In this document: one piece after another, positions 1 through 8,239 of the stretch | Position numbering within the stretch: position 1 is the stretch's first letter | Layout: every line of letters starts with the position of its first letter | Origin: Fervidibacter canadensis | GTDB lineage: Bacteria; Armatimonadota; Fervidibacteria; Fervidibacterales; Fervidibacteraceae | NCBI GenBank assembly: GCA_041446545.1 | Contig: JBGOEJ010000001.1 | Location: forward strand, 1 to 64,000 | Direction of reading: 5' to 3' | DNA length: 64,000 nt | Notes under the pieces: generated by a model | Databases searched by the model: none | What the model was told of the DNA's origin: nothing | The model's input: only the letters and a program-made list of their open reading frames with translations | Position numbers and translations under genes: made by a program

Positions 1-274
1 CCGAAATCAACCGTCGTGCCCTCCAAGAGACGGTCACCCGCATTGAAGAGGAACTCAAGCGCAAAGCCGACAAGGAAGATGTCGCTGCCTTAAGAGCCGA
101 ACTGCAACGCAAAGCCGACAAGGAAGACATCACCCGTTTGGAAGCCGAAATCAACCGTCGTGCCCTCCAAGAGACGGTCACCCGCATTGAAGAGGAACTC
201 AAGCGCAAAGCCGACAAGGAAGATGTCGCTGCCTTAAGAGCCGAACTGCAACGCAAAGCCGACAAGGAAGATGT
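1..274 (+). repeat. 48-bp coding minisatellite, with a 144-bp higher-order copy
   Basis: Bases 145-274 repeat bases 1-130 without a mismatch that I can see, a 144-bp period equal to three 48-bp units. Further 48-bp units with substitutions continue to about 380. The unit is in frame and encodes the 16-residue coil motif. The array probably extends left of the window. Confidence 0.85.
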
Positions 275-506
275 GGCTGCCCTAAGAGCCGAACTGCAAC
301 GCAAGGCGGACAAGGAAGATGTCGCCCGCCTCTGGGAAGCCTTGGAGCGGAAAGCGGACAAGGAAGATGTGGCTCAACTGCGAGAAATGATTGTGCGGTT
401 AGAATGGCGGATGAATTTTTACTTCGCCATCTTGCTGCTGGTCATTTTGCTGACCAACCCGAAAGTTTGGGAGTTGTTGGCGCGGTTGTTGCCGTTCATG
501 CGGTGA
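1..506 (+). CDS. Coiled-coil protein with C-terminal membrane anchor (5' end outside window)
   Basis: The reading frame is open from the first complete codon (position 3), so the start lies upstream. The visible 167 residues are a highly charged helical region made of a 16-residue unit (RKADKEDVAALRAELQ and variants), followed by one hydrophobic segment (FYFAILLLVILL) and a short tail, LLPFMR. This fits a membrane-anchored coiled coil with the coil on one side of the membrane. The 16-residue unit is encoded by a 48-bp DNA repeat. I do not recognise a named family; CCDC90/DUF1640-like proteins have a similar layout, but their signature residues are not seen. Confidence 0.7.
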   Translation, partial: EINRRALQETVTRIEEELKRKADKEDVAALRAELQRKADKEDITRLEAEINRRALQETVTRIEEELKRKADKEDVAALRAELQRKADKEDVAALRAELQRKADKEDVARLWEALERKADKEDVAQLREMIVRLEWRMNFYFAILLLVILLTNPKVWELLARLLPFMR

Positions 507-519
507 AGAGGTGATGGCT

Positions 520-807
520 ATGCGACCGCCACCACCTTCCAAGCCAACTATCTCGCCCGAAGAATTGGAACGGTTGAAGCAAATGGGCGAAGAGATTTAC
601 GAACGCATCCGCCACAAAGTCGGCGACGAGGCAGCGCGGACGCTCATTGATTTCACCATCTTGGCATGCCAAAGGCTGCCAACCCTGCGAGAGATGGCAG
701 AAGCGCTGGACAGTTTGAGCAAGGGCATGCCTTTTGAGGATGCCAAGGTCATCGTCAAGTTCATCCTCTGGTGGGCGGAGCGAAAGCATGGGTTGCATTT
801 TTCTTGA
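520..807 (+). CDS. Small conserved-looking protein of unknown function
   Basis: This is a 95-residue mostly helical, charged protein starting MRPPPPSKPT, with no signal peptide or membrane segment. A GTG at 511 and an ATG at 514 are also possible starts. The ATG at 520 has the best spacing from the AGAGG sequence just upstream. It lies 13 bp after the coiled-coil gene and its 3' end overlaps the larC start by 20 bp, so the three genes probably form one transcript. No family recognised. Confidence 0.6.
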   Translation: MRPPPPSKPTISPEELERLKQMGEEIYERIRHKVGDEAARTLIDFTILACQRLPTLREMAEALDSLSKGMPFEDAKVIVKFILWWAERKHGLHFS

Positions 808-2011
808 TTGCTTTGCAGGCATCAGCGGCGACATGATGTTGGGCGCTCTCTTAGATGCGGGCGCTCCCTTTGAGGAACTGCTGGCGGGCTTGCGGACGCT
901 GCCCTTGAGCCATTGGGATTTGCAGGTGGAGCGCGTCCGTAAAGGTGCTATTACCGCCACCTCCGTCACCATCGCCGCCGACGAACACCACCATCATGAA
1001 CGCCACCTCGCCGATATCCAGCAAATCGTCAACGCTTCCCGTTTGCCCGAACCTGTCAAGACAACAAGCCTCGCTATTTTCCGCCTCTTAGCGGAAGCGG
1101 AAGCGAAGGTGCATGGCATCAGGGTTGAGGAAGTGCACTTTCACGAAGTCGGCGCCGTTGATAGCATCGTGGACATCGTCGGGAGCGTTTATGCGTTGCA
1201 CCTTTTGGGTGTGAAAGCCGTTTACGCCTCGGCGGTGCCTTTCACCCGAGGTCGGGTGAAGATGGCTCATGGCGAGTTGCCCGTGCCTGCGCCAGCGACA
1301 TTGGAATTGCTCAAAGGTGTGCCGACTTACCCGCTGGACATAGACGCCGAACTGGTCACGCCGACAGGAGCAGCCTTGCTGAAAGGGTTGGCGAAAAGTT
1401 TCGGATTGCCTCCGCCCTTCACGCCCCAACGCATTGGCTACGGCGCAGGCAAGCGCGATTTACCTTTCCCCAATGTCTTGCGGGTGGTCGTCGGCGAAAT
1501 GCCCGACAATTTGCCCCTGCAGCGTGAACGGCTTATCATCTTGGAGACGAACTTGGACGACATGACGGGCGAGATGGCAGGCTATGTGATGGAGCGCCTT
1601 CTGGAAGCGGGTGCTCGCGATGTCTGGGTCAGTCCTGCGCAGATGAAAAAGAACCGACCCGCCCTCGTCCTTTCTGTGCTGTGCGACCCAGAAAAGTTGC
1701 CGTCCCTTTTGCCGCTGCTTTTGCGGGAAACGACGACGCTGGGCGTTCGGGTGAGAGAAATAGAGCGCCTTTGTTTGCCCCGCGAAATTTGGGAAGTCGT
1801 CACGCCCTACGGCACCGTTCGGGTAAAGGTGGCGAAGTTCGGTGATGAAATCGTCAACCTTGCCCCCGAATACGATGACTGCCGTCAACTCGCCCTAGGC
1901 TGCAGCGTCCCTTTGAAGGAAGTCATGGCAGCAGCCTTAGAGGCGGCGCGCCAAAAAGCACGGGAACTTTCGGCATCACCGCCTCACGCCCATCAAGTCG
2001 GTCAAGGCTGA
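788..2011 (+). CDS. larC: LarC-type nickel insertion protein
   Basis: This 407-residue protein matches the LarC/UPF0272 family, which inserts nickel into the pincer nucleotide cofactor of lactate racemase-type enzymes. It shows the N-terminal motif FAGISGDMM (residues about 9-17), a histidine cluster (DEHHHHER, about 66-73) suited to metal binding, and the conserved stretch ETNLDDMTGE. The start at 788 (MGCIFLDC) matches the family; an in-frame codon at 734 would add a serine-rich tail and is unlikely. In some bacteria larC is made by programmed frameshifting, whereas here it is one continuous frame. larB, larE and larA are not in the window. Confidence 0.9.
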   Translation: MGCIFLDCFAGISGDMMLGALLDAGAPFEELLAGLRTLPLSHWDLQVERVRKGAITATSVTIAADEHHHHERHLADIQQIVNASRLPEPVKTTSLAIFRLLAEAEAKVHGIRVEEVHFHEVGAVDSIVDIVGSVYALHLLGVKAVYASAVPFTRGRVKMAHGELPVPAPATLELLKGVPTYPLDIDAELVTPTGAALLKGLAKSFGLPPPFTPQRIGYGAGKRDLPFPNVLRVVVGEMPDNLPLQRERLIILETNLDDMTGEMAGYVMERLLEAGARDVWVSPAQMKKNRPALVLSVLCDPEKLPSLLPLLLRETTTLGVRVREIERLCLPREIWEVVTPYGTVRVKVAKFGDEIVNLAPEYDDCRQLALGCSVPLKEVMAAALEAARQKARELSASPPHAHQVGQG

Positions 2012-2601
2012 AAGAGCCCTTGCAGGGTGTTGCCAAGAGCGTCGGGTTTCAACCCCAACTCTACGGCGACCTTTGCCCACGATTTTGCCTTCTCGTAGCG
2101 AGCGAACACTTCGTCAGCGGGTTTGCCTGTTGCTTTGGCAATGCCTAACCCGACGGTCAGACTCGTCCATGTCCATCCCTTTTGCCGCCGCTCAAGAAGC
2201 CCCTTAGCGTCCACCTTGAAAAACTGGGTGAGGCGGTCAAGGACGAAACTGTCAAGGGCAGGCGCTTCTACCGTGTTCTTCTCAAAGGCGGCAAGGAAGG
2301 CTTGTGCCAGCGTGACAGCGGTGGTAGTGCCGATGCGTTCCGCTGCCGAGCGCATCTTCGCTTCCAACTCAGGCATTGGCGCAGGCGGGACGGGCGCTGC
2401 TTTCACGGCTTCCTTGAGAACTTGCAAGCCCACCCAAACTTCCATCACGACTTGCTGACCGCTGGCGTCTATCTCGGCGAGGACTTTCTCCAAAAACTCG
2501 TCCATTGGCGTCTTTGGCTTAGCAGTTTGCCCTTGCTTCGCCGCAACGAAACCAGTGGCAAACCCCAAAGTGGCAGCAAGCAAAACGACCGACCAACGCA
2601 T
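2002..2601 (-). CDS. Secreted or membrane-anchored protein of unknown function
   Basis: 199 residues. The N-terminus (MRWSVVLLAATLGFATGFVA) is a signal peptide or anchor; the rest is a soluble, helical, alanine- and lysine-rich region with no motif I recognise. It is the last gene of the minus-strand run sigma factor, anti-sigma factor, membrane protein, this gene. Its 3' end overlaps larC by 10 bp in convergent orientation. Context suggests an envelope-stress function, but that is inference. Confidence 0.6.
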   Translation of the reverse strand: MRWSVVLLAATLGFATGFVAAKQGQTAKPKTPMDEFLEKVLAEIDASGQQVVMEVWVGLQVLKEAVKAAPVPPAPMPELEAKMRSAAERIGTTTAVTLAQAFLAAFEKNTVEAPALDSFVLDRLTQFFKVDAKGLLERRQKGWTWTSLTVGLGIAKATGKPADEVFARYEKAKSWAKVAVELGLKPDALGNTLQGLFQP

Positions 2602-2628
2602 GGGAGCGTCACCTCCGCTTTGAGTTTT

Positions 2629-3198
2629 TCACCGAAGAAACCAAAGCCCGACAGCGACAAAGGCAAAGTAAAGGACAACCGCCCACCCGACGATGGGCAA
2701 AAACGCTGTCAAATGCAACGCCAAAGCCCCTATCAGCGCCGTAACCAACGGGTTCAGTTCCGCTATTGCGACCGATGGGTTTGTCCCGACGGCGAGCAAC
2801 CGCTCCCCGATAAAATGGGTGACCGCCACCCAACCGATAAGCCAAAGCGTCAGCAAAGTTAATAAGCAAAGGGCGGCGAAAAGCCCCGCAGGTTGAACCG
2901 TCTTGCCCAGTTGACCGAACAAAGTGGCGGCGATGACAAGCACCAAGGTGGTGACGATGCCGAGGAAGAAGGCGCTCAAATGGCGCTGCCGAACGACTTG
3001 CAATTTCCGTTGCGCCCAGTCAGGCGCCAAAGCCGTGATGAGGGCGACCCATCCAGCGATGGCGAGATAACTGAGGACAGCGAAAAAGAAGAGACCGATG
3101 ACGCCGACCGACTGCGCCATTTGCTCTACGGCTTTCGTCTGTTGGGCGGCGACGGGTGTGGCAAAGGCGACGATGGTGCTCAACCAACGAAGGCGCAT
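2629..3198 (-). CDS. Integral membrane protein in the sigma/anti-sigma cluster
   Basis: 189 residues from the start MRLRWLSTIV, with an N-terminal signal-like helix ending near AQQ and about four further hydrophobic segments (VIGLFFFAVLSYLAIAG, AFFLGIVTTLVLVIAATLFG, LFAALCLLTLLTLWLIGWVA and a long one near the end). The architecture resembles small membrane proteins that sit beside bactofilin or anti-sigma genes. It starts 14 bp after the anti-sigma stop. An upstream in-frame codon would add 19 residues that overlap the anti-sigma gene. No catalytic motif seen. Confidence 0.65.
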   Translation of the reverse strand: MRLRWLSTIVAFATPVAAQQTKAVEQMAQSVGVIGLFFFAVLSYLAIAGWVALITALAPDWAQRKLQVVRQRHLSAFFLGIVTTLVLVIAATLFGQLGKTVQPAGLFAALCLLTLLTLWLIGWVAVTHFIGERLLAVGTNPSVAIAELNPLVTALIGALALHLTAFLPIVGWAVVLYFAFVAVGLWFLR

Positions 3199-3212
3199 CA
3201 GATTGCCCCCTT

Positions 3213-3644
3213 TCAAACCGACCGCAAAAGCCAATCCCAAACTTGGCGAACCCATTCAGCGGGCACCGTCGGGAAACTAACGGCGCTGGTGAGCCAAACA
3301 CTCAAGCGTTGGGCGAAGGAAGTCAGCGACCAATCTACCAACTGGATCGCCGCTACGCAGCCAACTATCGTCAACAGCCACGAAACTGCCAAACCTTGCC
3401 AAGGGAGGATGGGCGAGGAGAGGGTTTGTCGGCGTTGATGCCAACGGCGTTCCCACTGCGGCGACACTTTGGATGGCAACGCGTCCACCAACCACTCACC
3501 GATGCTCTGCCATTCAGCGACGACCCGTTGGCAATCGGGGCAGGTCTGCCAATGCGCTTGCGCCAGCAACGCCGTCTCTTCATCGGCGTCGCCATCCAGC
3601 CATTCGTGCAAGGTTTGCCGCCAGCGACGGCATTCCTCGTTCAT
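3213..3644 (-). CDS. Zinc-binding anti-sigma factor (ZAS type)
   Basis: 143 residues. The N-terminal domain has the HxxxCxxC signature (HWQTCPDC, about residues 31-38) preceded by a cysteine at residue 4, typical of zinc-containing anti-sigma domains that bind and inhibit ECF sigma factors. One hydrophobic helix (LAVSWLLTIVGCVAAIQLV) would anchor it in the membrane, with a C-terminal domain of about 45 residues beyond it. The ATG overlaps the sigma-factor stop as ATGA, indicating translational coupling and matched amounts of the two partners. Confidence 0.88.
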   Translation of the reverse strand: MNEECRRWRQTLHEWLDGDADEETALLAQAHWQTCPDCQRVVAEWQSIGEWLVDALPSKVSPQWERRWHQRRQTLSSPILPWQGLAVSWLLTIVGCVAAIQLVDWSLTSFAQRLSVWLTSAVSFPTVPAEWVRQVWDWLLRSV

Positions 3645-4207
3645 AGCAACCCCACCTTTTTGAAGTGGCGTCGTAAGGCTTCCCGACCACGAAAGAGCCA
3701 TGCCTTCACCGTTCCTGTCGGCACACCTAAAGCGTCAGCGATTTCTGCGACACTCAACCCTTCCCCGTAGCGCAAGAGCAACGCAGCCCGCTGATAGGGC
3801 GGCAATTGGGCAAGTGCCTGTCGCACTTGACGCTTCCGTTCCTTTGCCCACCACTCGCTTTCGGGATCAGGGAGCGTCAAAGCGGATGGCAAATCGCTCT
3901 CGTCCTCCGTTTCGTCCTGCTCCAGCGGGACGAAGGTGATGGCGTTGCGTCGCTCCAAAGCGTTCAAGCAAAGGCGTGTCGTGATGGTCATCAGCCAAGC
4001 CGAAAAAGAACCGCGCTTTGGGTCAAAGAGCGACAGGCGGGTGAAAGCGCGCAGGAAAGCATCCTGCGCCAAATCTTCCGCCCAATCGGCATCGCCCAAC
4101 AAGTGCAGTGCCAACCCGTAAATGCGGTCACGGTAGCGCCGCACCAATTCATCAAATGCCGTCAAATCACCGTCCAGACAACGCTGCACCAACTCAGCGT
4201 CGTCCAT
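3641..4207 (-). CDS. ECF-family RNA polymerase sigma factor
   Basis: 188 residues of the sigma-70 ECF class. Region 2 contains DELVRRYRDRIYGLAL and the DAEDLAQDAFLRAF-like segment (here ADWAEDLAQDAFLRAF). Region 4 contains LPPYQRAALLLRYGEGLS and the helix-turn-helix EIADALGVPTGTVKAWLFRG. The start at 4207 (MDDAEL) has GGAGG eight bases upstream; a TTG at 4222 is less likely. It heads a minus-strand operon with its anti-sigma factor and two envelope proteins, and ECF operons are often autoregulated. The divergent gene at 4337 shares the upstream region. Confidence 0.93.
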   Translation of the reverse strand: MDDAELVQRCLDGDLTAFDELVRRYRDRIYGLALHLLGDADWAEDLAQDAFLRAFTRLSLFDPKRGSFSAWLMTITTRLCLNALERRNAITFVPLEQDETEDESDLPSALTLPDPESEWWAKERKRQVRQALAQLPPYQRAALLLRYGEGLSVAEIADALGVPTGTVKAWLFRGREALRRHFKKVGLL

Positions 4208-4336
4208 CCCGTTCGCCTCCAAAGGGAGTTACAAGCAAGCCCCCGAAGGGTTGCACCAGTTTTGTCAGCACCCCTTCCGATGCGCCTAAAAGGATGGCGT
4301 GTCAACATTGTTGCCGCCGAAAAGGAGGCGAGGAAG

Positions 4337-4654
4337 ATGCCGACGAAGGAGCAAGTTTTGGAGGCACTCAAGGAATGCTACGACCCCGAAATTGGCATCA
4401 ACATCGTGGACTTGGGCTTGATTTACGGCGTGGACATTGACGAGGCGACGGGCAAGGTCAAAGTCACCTTTACCTTGACTTCGCCTTTCTGCCCGCTGGG
4501 CGAGGATTTGGTGGAGTGCATCCGCTTGCGGGTCGGTTCGTTGGAGGGCGTCAAGGAAGTGGAATACGAGTTGACCTTTGACCCGCCTTGGACGCCTCAG
4601 ATGGCGACCGAGGAAGGCAAAACGCTCCTTCGCCTGATGGGCGTGCCGATTTGA
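4337..4654 (+). CDS. SufT/MIP18-family (DUF59) iron-sulfur assembly protein
   Basis: 105 residues matching the MIP18/DUF59 family, which helps deliver or mature iron-sulfur clusters. The signature DPEIGINIVDLGLIYGV (residues about 18-34) and the cysteine in TSPFCPLGEDL are visible. The start at 4337 follows AAAGGAGGCGAGGAAG. A larger frame beginning at 3806 runs antisense through the sigma factor and is a shadow. No suf genes adjoin it, but a cysteine desulfurase lies at 15.7-16.9 kb. Confidence 0.88.
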   Translation: MPTKEQVLEALKECYDPEIGINIVDLGLIYGVDIDEATGKVKVTFTLTSPFCPLGEDLVECIRLRVGSLEGVKEVEYELTFDPPWTPQMATEEGKTLLRLMGVPI

Positions 4655-4697
4655 GGCGTTAGGGCTGTTTTCCCAATTTGCCGACGAGGTGAGGGAA

Positions 4698-5459
4698 ATG
4701 CTGCAAGGGAAGCGAGGGATTGTGTTTGGCGTGGCGAACGAATACAGCATCGCTTGGGCGATCGCCAAGGTGGCTCATGAACACGGCGCCCAACTCGCCA
4801 TCACTTACCAAAACGAACGCTTTGAGGAGACTGTCCGCCAACTTGCCCGCACCCTGAACGAACCGTTGGTGTTGCGATGTGATGTCAGTGAGGACGAACA
4901 AATTGAGCGCGTCTACGACACCATCGCCCAAGAGTGGGGCAAGTTGGATTTCGTCGTCCACAGCATCGCTTTCGCCCCCCGAACGGCGTTGGAAGGCAAA
5001 TTCCTTGAGACGAGCCGCGCCGATTTTTTGCTCGCCCATGACATCAGCGTCTACTCTTTCATCGCTGTCACCCGCCATGCCGTCCCACTTATGACCGATG
5101 GCGGGAGCGTTTTGACGCTGACTTACTTGGGCAGTGAGCGGGCGGTGCCCGGCTACAATGTGATGGGTGTTTGCAAGGCGGCGTTGGAAGCCTGCGTCCG
5201 CTATTTGGCAGCGGAATTGGGGGAGCGCAACATCCGCGTCAACGCCCTTTCGCCAGGTCCTATCAGGACACTGGCAGGACGGGGCATCCCCGGCTTCACG
5301 AAGATGCTGGACATCGTGAGGGAACGAGCACCCTTACGCCGTAGCACGACGCAAGAGGAAGTCGGCAAACTCGCGGTCGTTTTGCTCAGCGATTATGCCT
5401 CCGCCGTCACGGGCGAAATCATCTACTTGGACTGCGGTTACCACATCATGGGCATGTGA
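4698..5459 (+). CDS. fabI: Enoyl-[acyl-carrier-protein] reductase (NADH)
   Basis: 253 residues, the length of FabI, which performs the last reduction of each fatty-acid elongation cycle. The FabI-type short-chain dehydrogenase pattern is clear: the nucleotide loop GVANEYSIAWAIA (about 11-23), DVSEDEQIE, HSIAFAPR, a first tyrosine in TYLGSERAVPGY, and the catalytic Y-x6-K (YNVMGVCK, about 153-160). The C-terminal SGxIxYxDCGYHIMGM-like tail is typical. The ATG at 4698 follows GAGGTGAGG. The HIT gene begins 16 bp after the stop. Confidence 0.95.
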   Translation: MLQGKRGIVFGVANEYSIAWAIAKVAHEHGAQLAITYQNERFEETVRQLARTLNEPLVLRCDVSEDEQIERVYDTIAQEWGKLDFVVHSIAFAPRTALEGKFLETSRADFLLAHDISVYSFIAVTRHAVPLMTDGGSVLTLTYLGSERAVPGYNVMGVCKAALEACVRYLAAELGERNIRVNALSPGPIRTLAGRGIPGFTKMLDIVRERAPLRRSTTQEEVGKLAVVLLSDYASAVTGEIIYLDCGYHIMGM

Positions 5460-5475
5460 GCGCATGGTGAGGGCG

Positions 5476-5973
5476 ATGGGACGACAAATCCTTTGGGCAC
5501 CATGGAGGTTGGCGTATGTGACGACGGCGAGCGAGCAAAAGGGTTGCATCTTTTGCGAAAAGCCCCGCGAAGGGCGCGACCGAGAAAATTACATCGTCGC
5601 CCGCTTCCCTCACACTTTCGTCATCCTGAATGCCTTTCCCTACAACAACGGGCACTTGATGGTCGTGCCCTATCGTCATGTGCCCAGTTTGACGGAGTTA
5701 AGGGATGAGGAACTGGCGGAGTTGATGAAGGTCACGCAAATTGCCGAGCAAGTTTTAAGGGAAGCCTTTCAACCGCAGGGCTTCAACATCGGGCTGAATT
5801 TAGGGCGTTGTGCGGGAGCGGGCATTGAAGAGCACCTGCACATCCACATCGTCCCCCGCTGGCACGGCGACACCAACTTCATGCCCGTCATCGCCGAAAC
5901 GAAAGTCCTTCCCGAACTGCTCCCGCAAACTTACGAACGCCTTCAGCCCTTGTTCGCCCGCTTCAAGTTGTAG
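5476..5973 (+). CDS. HIT-family nucleotide hydrolase/phosphorylase
   Basis: 165 residues. The catalytic histidine triad HLHIHIVPRW is at about 119-128, and an N-terminal CxxC (CIFC, 24-27) probably binds zinc. The opening ILWAPWRLAYV and the length match the actinobacterial/thermophile HIT proteins annotated as Ap4A phosphorylase-like enzymes, which act on dinucleoside polyphosphates or AMP-linked substrates. An ATG at 5464 would add four residues. It is probably cotranscribed with fabI, and transcription may end at the hairpin just downstream. Confidence 0.9.
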   Translation: MGRQILWAPWRLAYVTTASEQKGCIFCEKPREGRDRENYIVARFPHTFVILNAFPYNNGHLMVVPYRHVPSLTELRDEELAELMKVTQIAEQVLREAFQPQGFNIGLNLGRCAGAGIEEHLHIHIVPRWHGDTNFMPVIAETKVLPELLPQTYERLQPLFARFKL

Positions 5974-5990
5974 CCGTTGACGGGAAAGGT

Positions 5991-6020
5991 AGGGCGAAGG
6001 GTTTTTATGCCCTTCGCCCT
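5991..6020. terminator. Bidirectional hairpin between convergent genes
   Basis: AGGGCGAAGGG (5991-6001) and its exact complement (6010-6020) form an 11-bp stem around an 8-base T-rich loop. It lies between the HIT gene stop and the stop of the minus-strand lipoprotein gene, so it can serve both. It lacks a clear U-tract on either side, so efficient intrinsic termination is not certain. Confidence 0.65.
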
Positions 6021-6037
6021 GTGACCCTCGTCACCCC

Positions 6038-6700
6038 TCAAGGAGCAGGTGGGGCTTGCCGGTAGACCCAAAGGTCAGTGCCCGGCAGTGGCGGAACATT
6101 GAAGGCTCGGTCGGTATTGGGCGGTGTGACCCGCCCATAGCGCGTCACTGCCCACCAGGCAAAACGGAAGGCGTCCAACCCTTGAGCGCTTAGTTGTTCC
6201 AATTGGTCGTGTCCGATGATCACCCGCACCGTGCTGCCGTTGACTTTAAAGGGCAAATTGTCCAACAGCACTGTCGCCCCTTCGACGGGATTTCCGACGG
6301 TTGCTGCCTTCGTCAGCGTCGCCCGAAACTGTCCGCCCTCAAAGAGCAAGTTAACCGAAAAGTCGCCCGGATGCAGGATACCGTCGTTAGTGCCTTTTTC
6401 GTCAATGAACCAAGCGTAGAGGGTGGTCGTATCGGGACGGACGGGAGCATTGAGTTCCATGAAGAAGACGATTTGGTCGTGCCCGATTTGGGTGACTTTT
6501 GCCTTCACGATGTCCACGAAAGCGGGATTAGTGCCGACATCGCCGACGGTGTCTTCAATAACGCTGTTCCCGCTGCCTCCCACCGCCGGACCGCGTGACG
6601 GTCCCGCCAAAGAGGTTAGGGTTGGTTGTCCACCACCGCATCCCCAAAGGGCAAAGACGAGGGTGATAATGACCGCTCCGATGAAGCAGCAACGCCGCAC
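6038..6700 (-). CDS. Lipoprotein of unknown function
   Basis: 220 residues. A signal sequence ends in a lipobox (LVFALWGCGGG), so the mature protein should be lipidated at that cysteine. The remainder looks like a beta-rich extracellular domain (for example DTVGDVGTNPAFVDIVKAKV and FVDIVKAKVTQIGHDQIVFF). This layout occurs in secreted proteins that carry a DOMON/CBM9-like fold, but that assignment is tentative. It lies 43 bp downstream of the PHP phosphoesterase gene on the same strand. Confidence 0.7.
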   Translation of the reverse strand: MRRCCFIGAVIITLVFALWGCGGGQPTLTSLAGPSRGPAVGGSGNSVIEDTVGDVGTNPAFVDIVKAKVTQIGHDQIVFFMELNAPVRPDTTTLYAWFIDEKGTNDGILHPGDFSVNLLFEGGQFRATLTKAATVGNPVEGATVLLDNLPFKVNGSTVRVIIGHDQLEQLSAQGLDAFRFAWWAVTRYGRVTPPNTDRAFNVPPLPGTDLWVYRQAPPAP

Positions 6701-6743
6701 GGCTCATCCCCCCTTGGCTCTTGTGATTTTGCGCCATCGCCCC

Positions 6744-8114
6744 TTAACGCTCTGGCAAGGGTAAAGGTTCCCGAAGGCTTTTTGCCCAAAGGAACCAGTT
6801 CAAGGGACAAGCCACTGCCCAAGTGAGGACGGCGCTTTCTATCGGCGGAAACCATCCCCCTTTGAAATCTGCCGCCATCGCCCAAAGGCTCAGGGCGCCG
6901 ACCGCCAACGCTAACGCTATTTGTGCGCCTATTGCCGCCCACCAACGCCCGAAAGGCAAAGGTTCGTTTGTCCGTTGCCCCTTGCCCTTCCTCCGCCACC
7001 AACACCAACCCACCAGCAACCATAACCCAAATCCCAAAAGGCTTGTCGTTTGCCCCGTCTCCCAAAGTTCAGCGAGATCAAAAAGGCGAGCCCGCAGCCA
7101 ATGATAGCCCGCTGCGGCATGACGGGCATCGTAAAGGACAGCGCAATGCCCCTTCCGCAAGGCATCCAACACTTTCGCCGGTGTCGTTGCCCCTGTGGGC
7201 AACACTGTCGCTACCTTCGGCATATTGCCCGCCCGAAAATCCAAGTCGCCCACAACGGTCAAACGATGTCGCCGACACAACTGCCGTAAAAGGGCGTCAG
7301 CGAGGGCACCGCTGTTGGCAATCTCAAACCCCTCTACGCCCCAAGCCATCAGTTCGCCATAGGAGTGGCGTCCTGTCCAAGCGTGAGCGGCAATGACGAG
7401 GGCGCCAAGGCGGTGGGCGAGTCGGATGGCTTTAGGCACATCCGCCTGCGATGGCGTCACATCTTGGCGGAGACCCAAAAGCAAAAGGTGTGTCTTGCCC
7501 CGAAACTCCTCGCCTGTCACGAGGACGATGGGCAATCGGTGTCGCCGCACAAACCCTTCTGCCTTCAAACTCCCTTCGGTGGTGTTGCTGTCAGTGATGG
7601 CGACAATGCGATAGCCCTTGCGTTGATGCCACAAGACGAGTTGTTCAGGAGACAAGATGCCGCCCGCCGAAAGATGGGAGTGGGCGTGAAAGTTCGCTAA
7701 CACGAAAGGGGCGCTATCAGGGAAAACCCATCGCGTCCCGTGCGGGACAGCGGTCAACAACCACATCATCGCTATGTGCAACCCAGAAAGCGCCAGCAAA
7801 GTGTTAATGGCTGCCAACGCAGCGAGGAAACCCCTTTGCCACCAACGACAAGGGCATCGCCATAAAACAGTTACGCCCACTGACAAAGCGATGGCAGGGT
7901 AAATCATCCCTGTGAATTTGGCATGGGGTGCATCACTCACCAAAGTATCCAACCAGCGCAAGGGCTCTAAGGGGGCGAACCACCAAGGCAACGGCGTTAA
8001 CTCCAAGCGCACCGTTTGTGCCGCCAACTTGCCCAACCGTTCGCCTTCTGGTGTCGTCGCAAACCATGCCAACCCGTCCACGCTTCCTCGCTCCTTTGCT
8101 GGGATGGATGACAT
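6744..8114 (-). CDS. Membrane protein with PHP-type metal-dependent phosphoesterase domain
   Basis: 456 residues. The N-terminal part has two or three hydrophobic segments. The central PHP domain carries the expected metal-binding motifs: NFHAHSHLS (about 141), ITDSNTTEG, TGEEF and AAHAW, with DLDFRAGN near its end. Three more hydrophobic segments follow at the C-terminus. PHP domains hydrolyse phosphoesters with a multinuclear metal site; the substrate here is unknown. It is divergent from ruvC, with about 125 bp between starts. Confidence 0.82.
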   Translation of the reverse strand: MSSIPAKERGSVDGLAWFATTPEGERLGKLAAQTVRLELTPLPWWFAPLEPLRWLDTLVSDAPHAKFTGMIYPAIALSVGVTVLWRCPCRWWQRGFLAALAAINTLLALSGLHIAMMWLLTAVPHGTRWVFPDSAPFVLANFHAHSHLSAGGILSPEQLVLWHQRKGYRIVAITDSNTTEGSLKAEGFVRRHRLPIVLVTGEEFRGKTHLLLLGLRQDVTPSQADVPKAIRLAHRLGALVIAAHAWTGRHSYGELMAWGVEGFEIANSGALADALLRQLCRRHRLTVVGDLDFRAGNMPKVATVLPTGATTPAKVLDALRKGHCAVLYDARHAAAGYHWLRARLFDLAELWETGQTTSLLGFGLWLLVGWCWWRRKGKGQRTNEPLPFGRWWAAIGAQIALALAVGALSLWAMAADFKGGWFPPIESAVLTWAVACPLNWFLWAKSLREPLPLPER

Positions 8115-8143
8115 CAGATGTAACTAACCTTGCCACAAAGCAT

Positions 8144-8200
8144 CAGGCAGGTGAGCAGATAGGCAGCGGGTAGATGGGCAGTTGGCAAGTCGGCAAAGAA
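8144..8200. repeat. Short degenerate GGCAG/GGGTAG-type repeats in a divergent promoter region
   Basis: Between the PHP gene and ruvC, the bases near 8148-8196 are a run of near-repeats of about nine to ten bases (GGTGAGCAG, ATAGGCAG, CGGGTAG, ATGGGCAG, TTGGCAAG). No inverted symmetry is evident. A related AATGAGCA/AATGGGCA run occurs in coding sequence at 59270-59325. Confidence 0.45.
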
Positions 8201-8239
8201 AGTCGGATGCGCCACAATGAAAGGTGGGCGAAAGGGAAG

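Noticed and set aside
1..380. Repeat array at the left edge taken as CRISPR-like
   Set aside because: Units are directly adjacent with no spacers, and stay in frame in a coding sequence, so this is a coding minisatellite.
2182..2862. 226-codon frame on the plus strand across the two envelope genes
   Set aside because: It is antisense to two genes with signal or membrane segments and has a composition typical of a shadow frame in high-GC DNA.
3806..4654. 282-residue version of the SufT-like protein
   Set aside because: The extension is antisense to the sigma factor; the DUF59 domain starts at 4337 with a good ribosome binding site.
8144..8200. Short repeats before ruvC taken as a CRISPR or an operator array
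   Set aside because: Units are under ten bases, degenerate and without spacers or symmetry.
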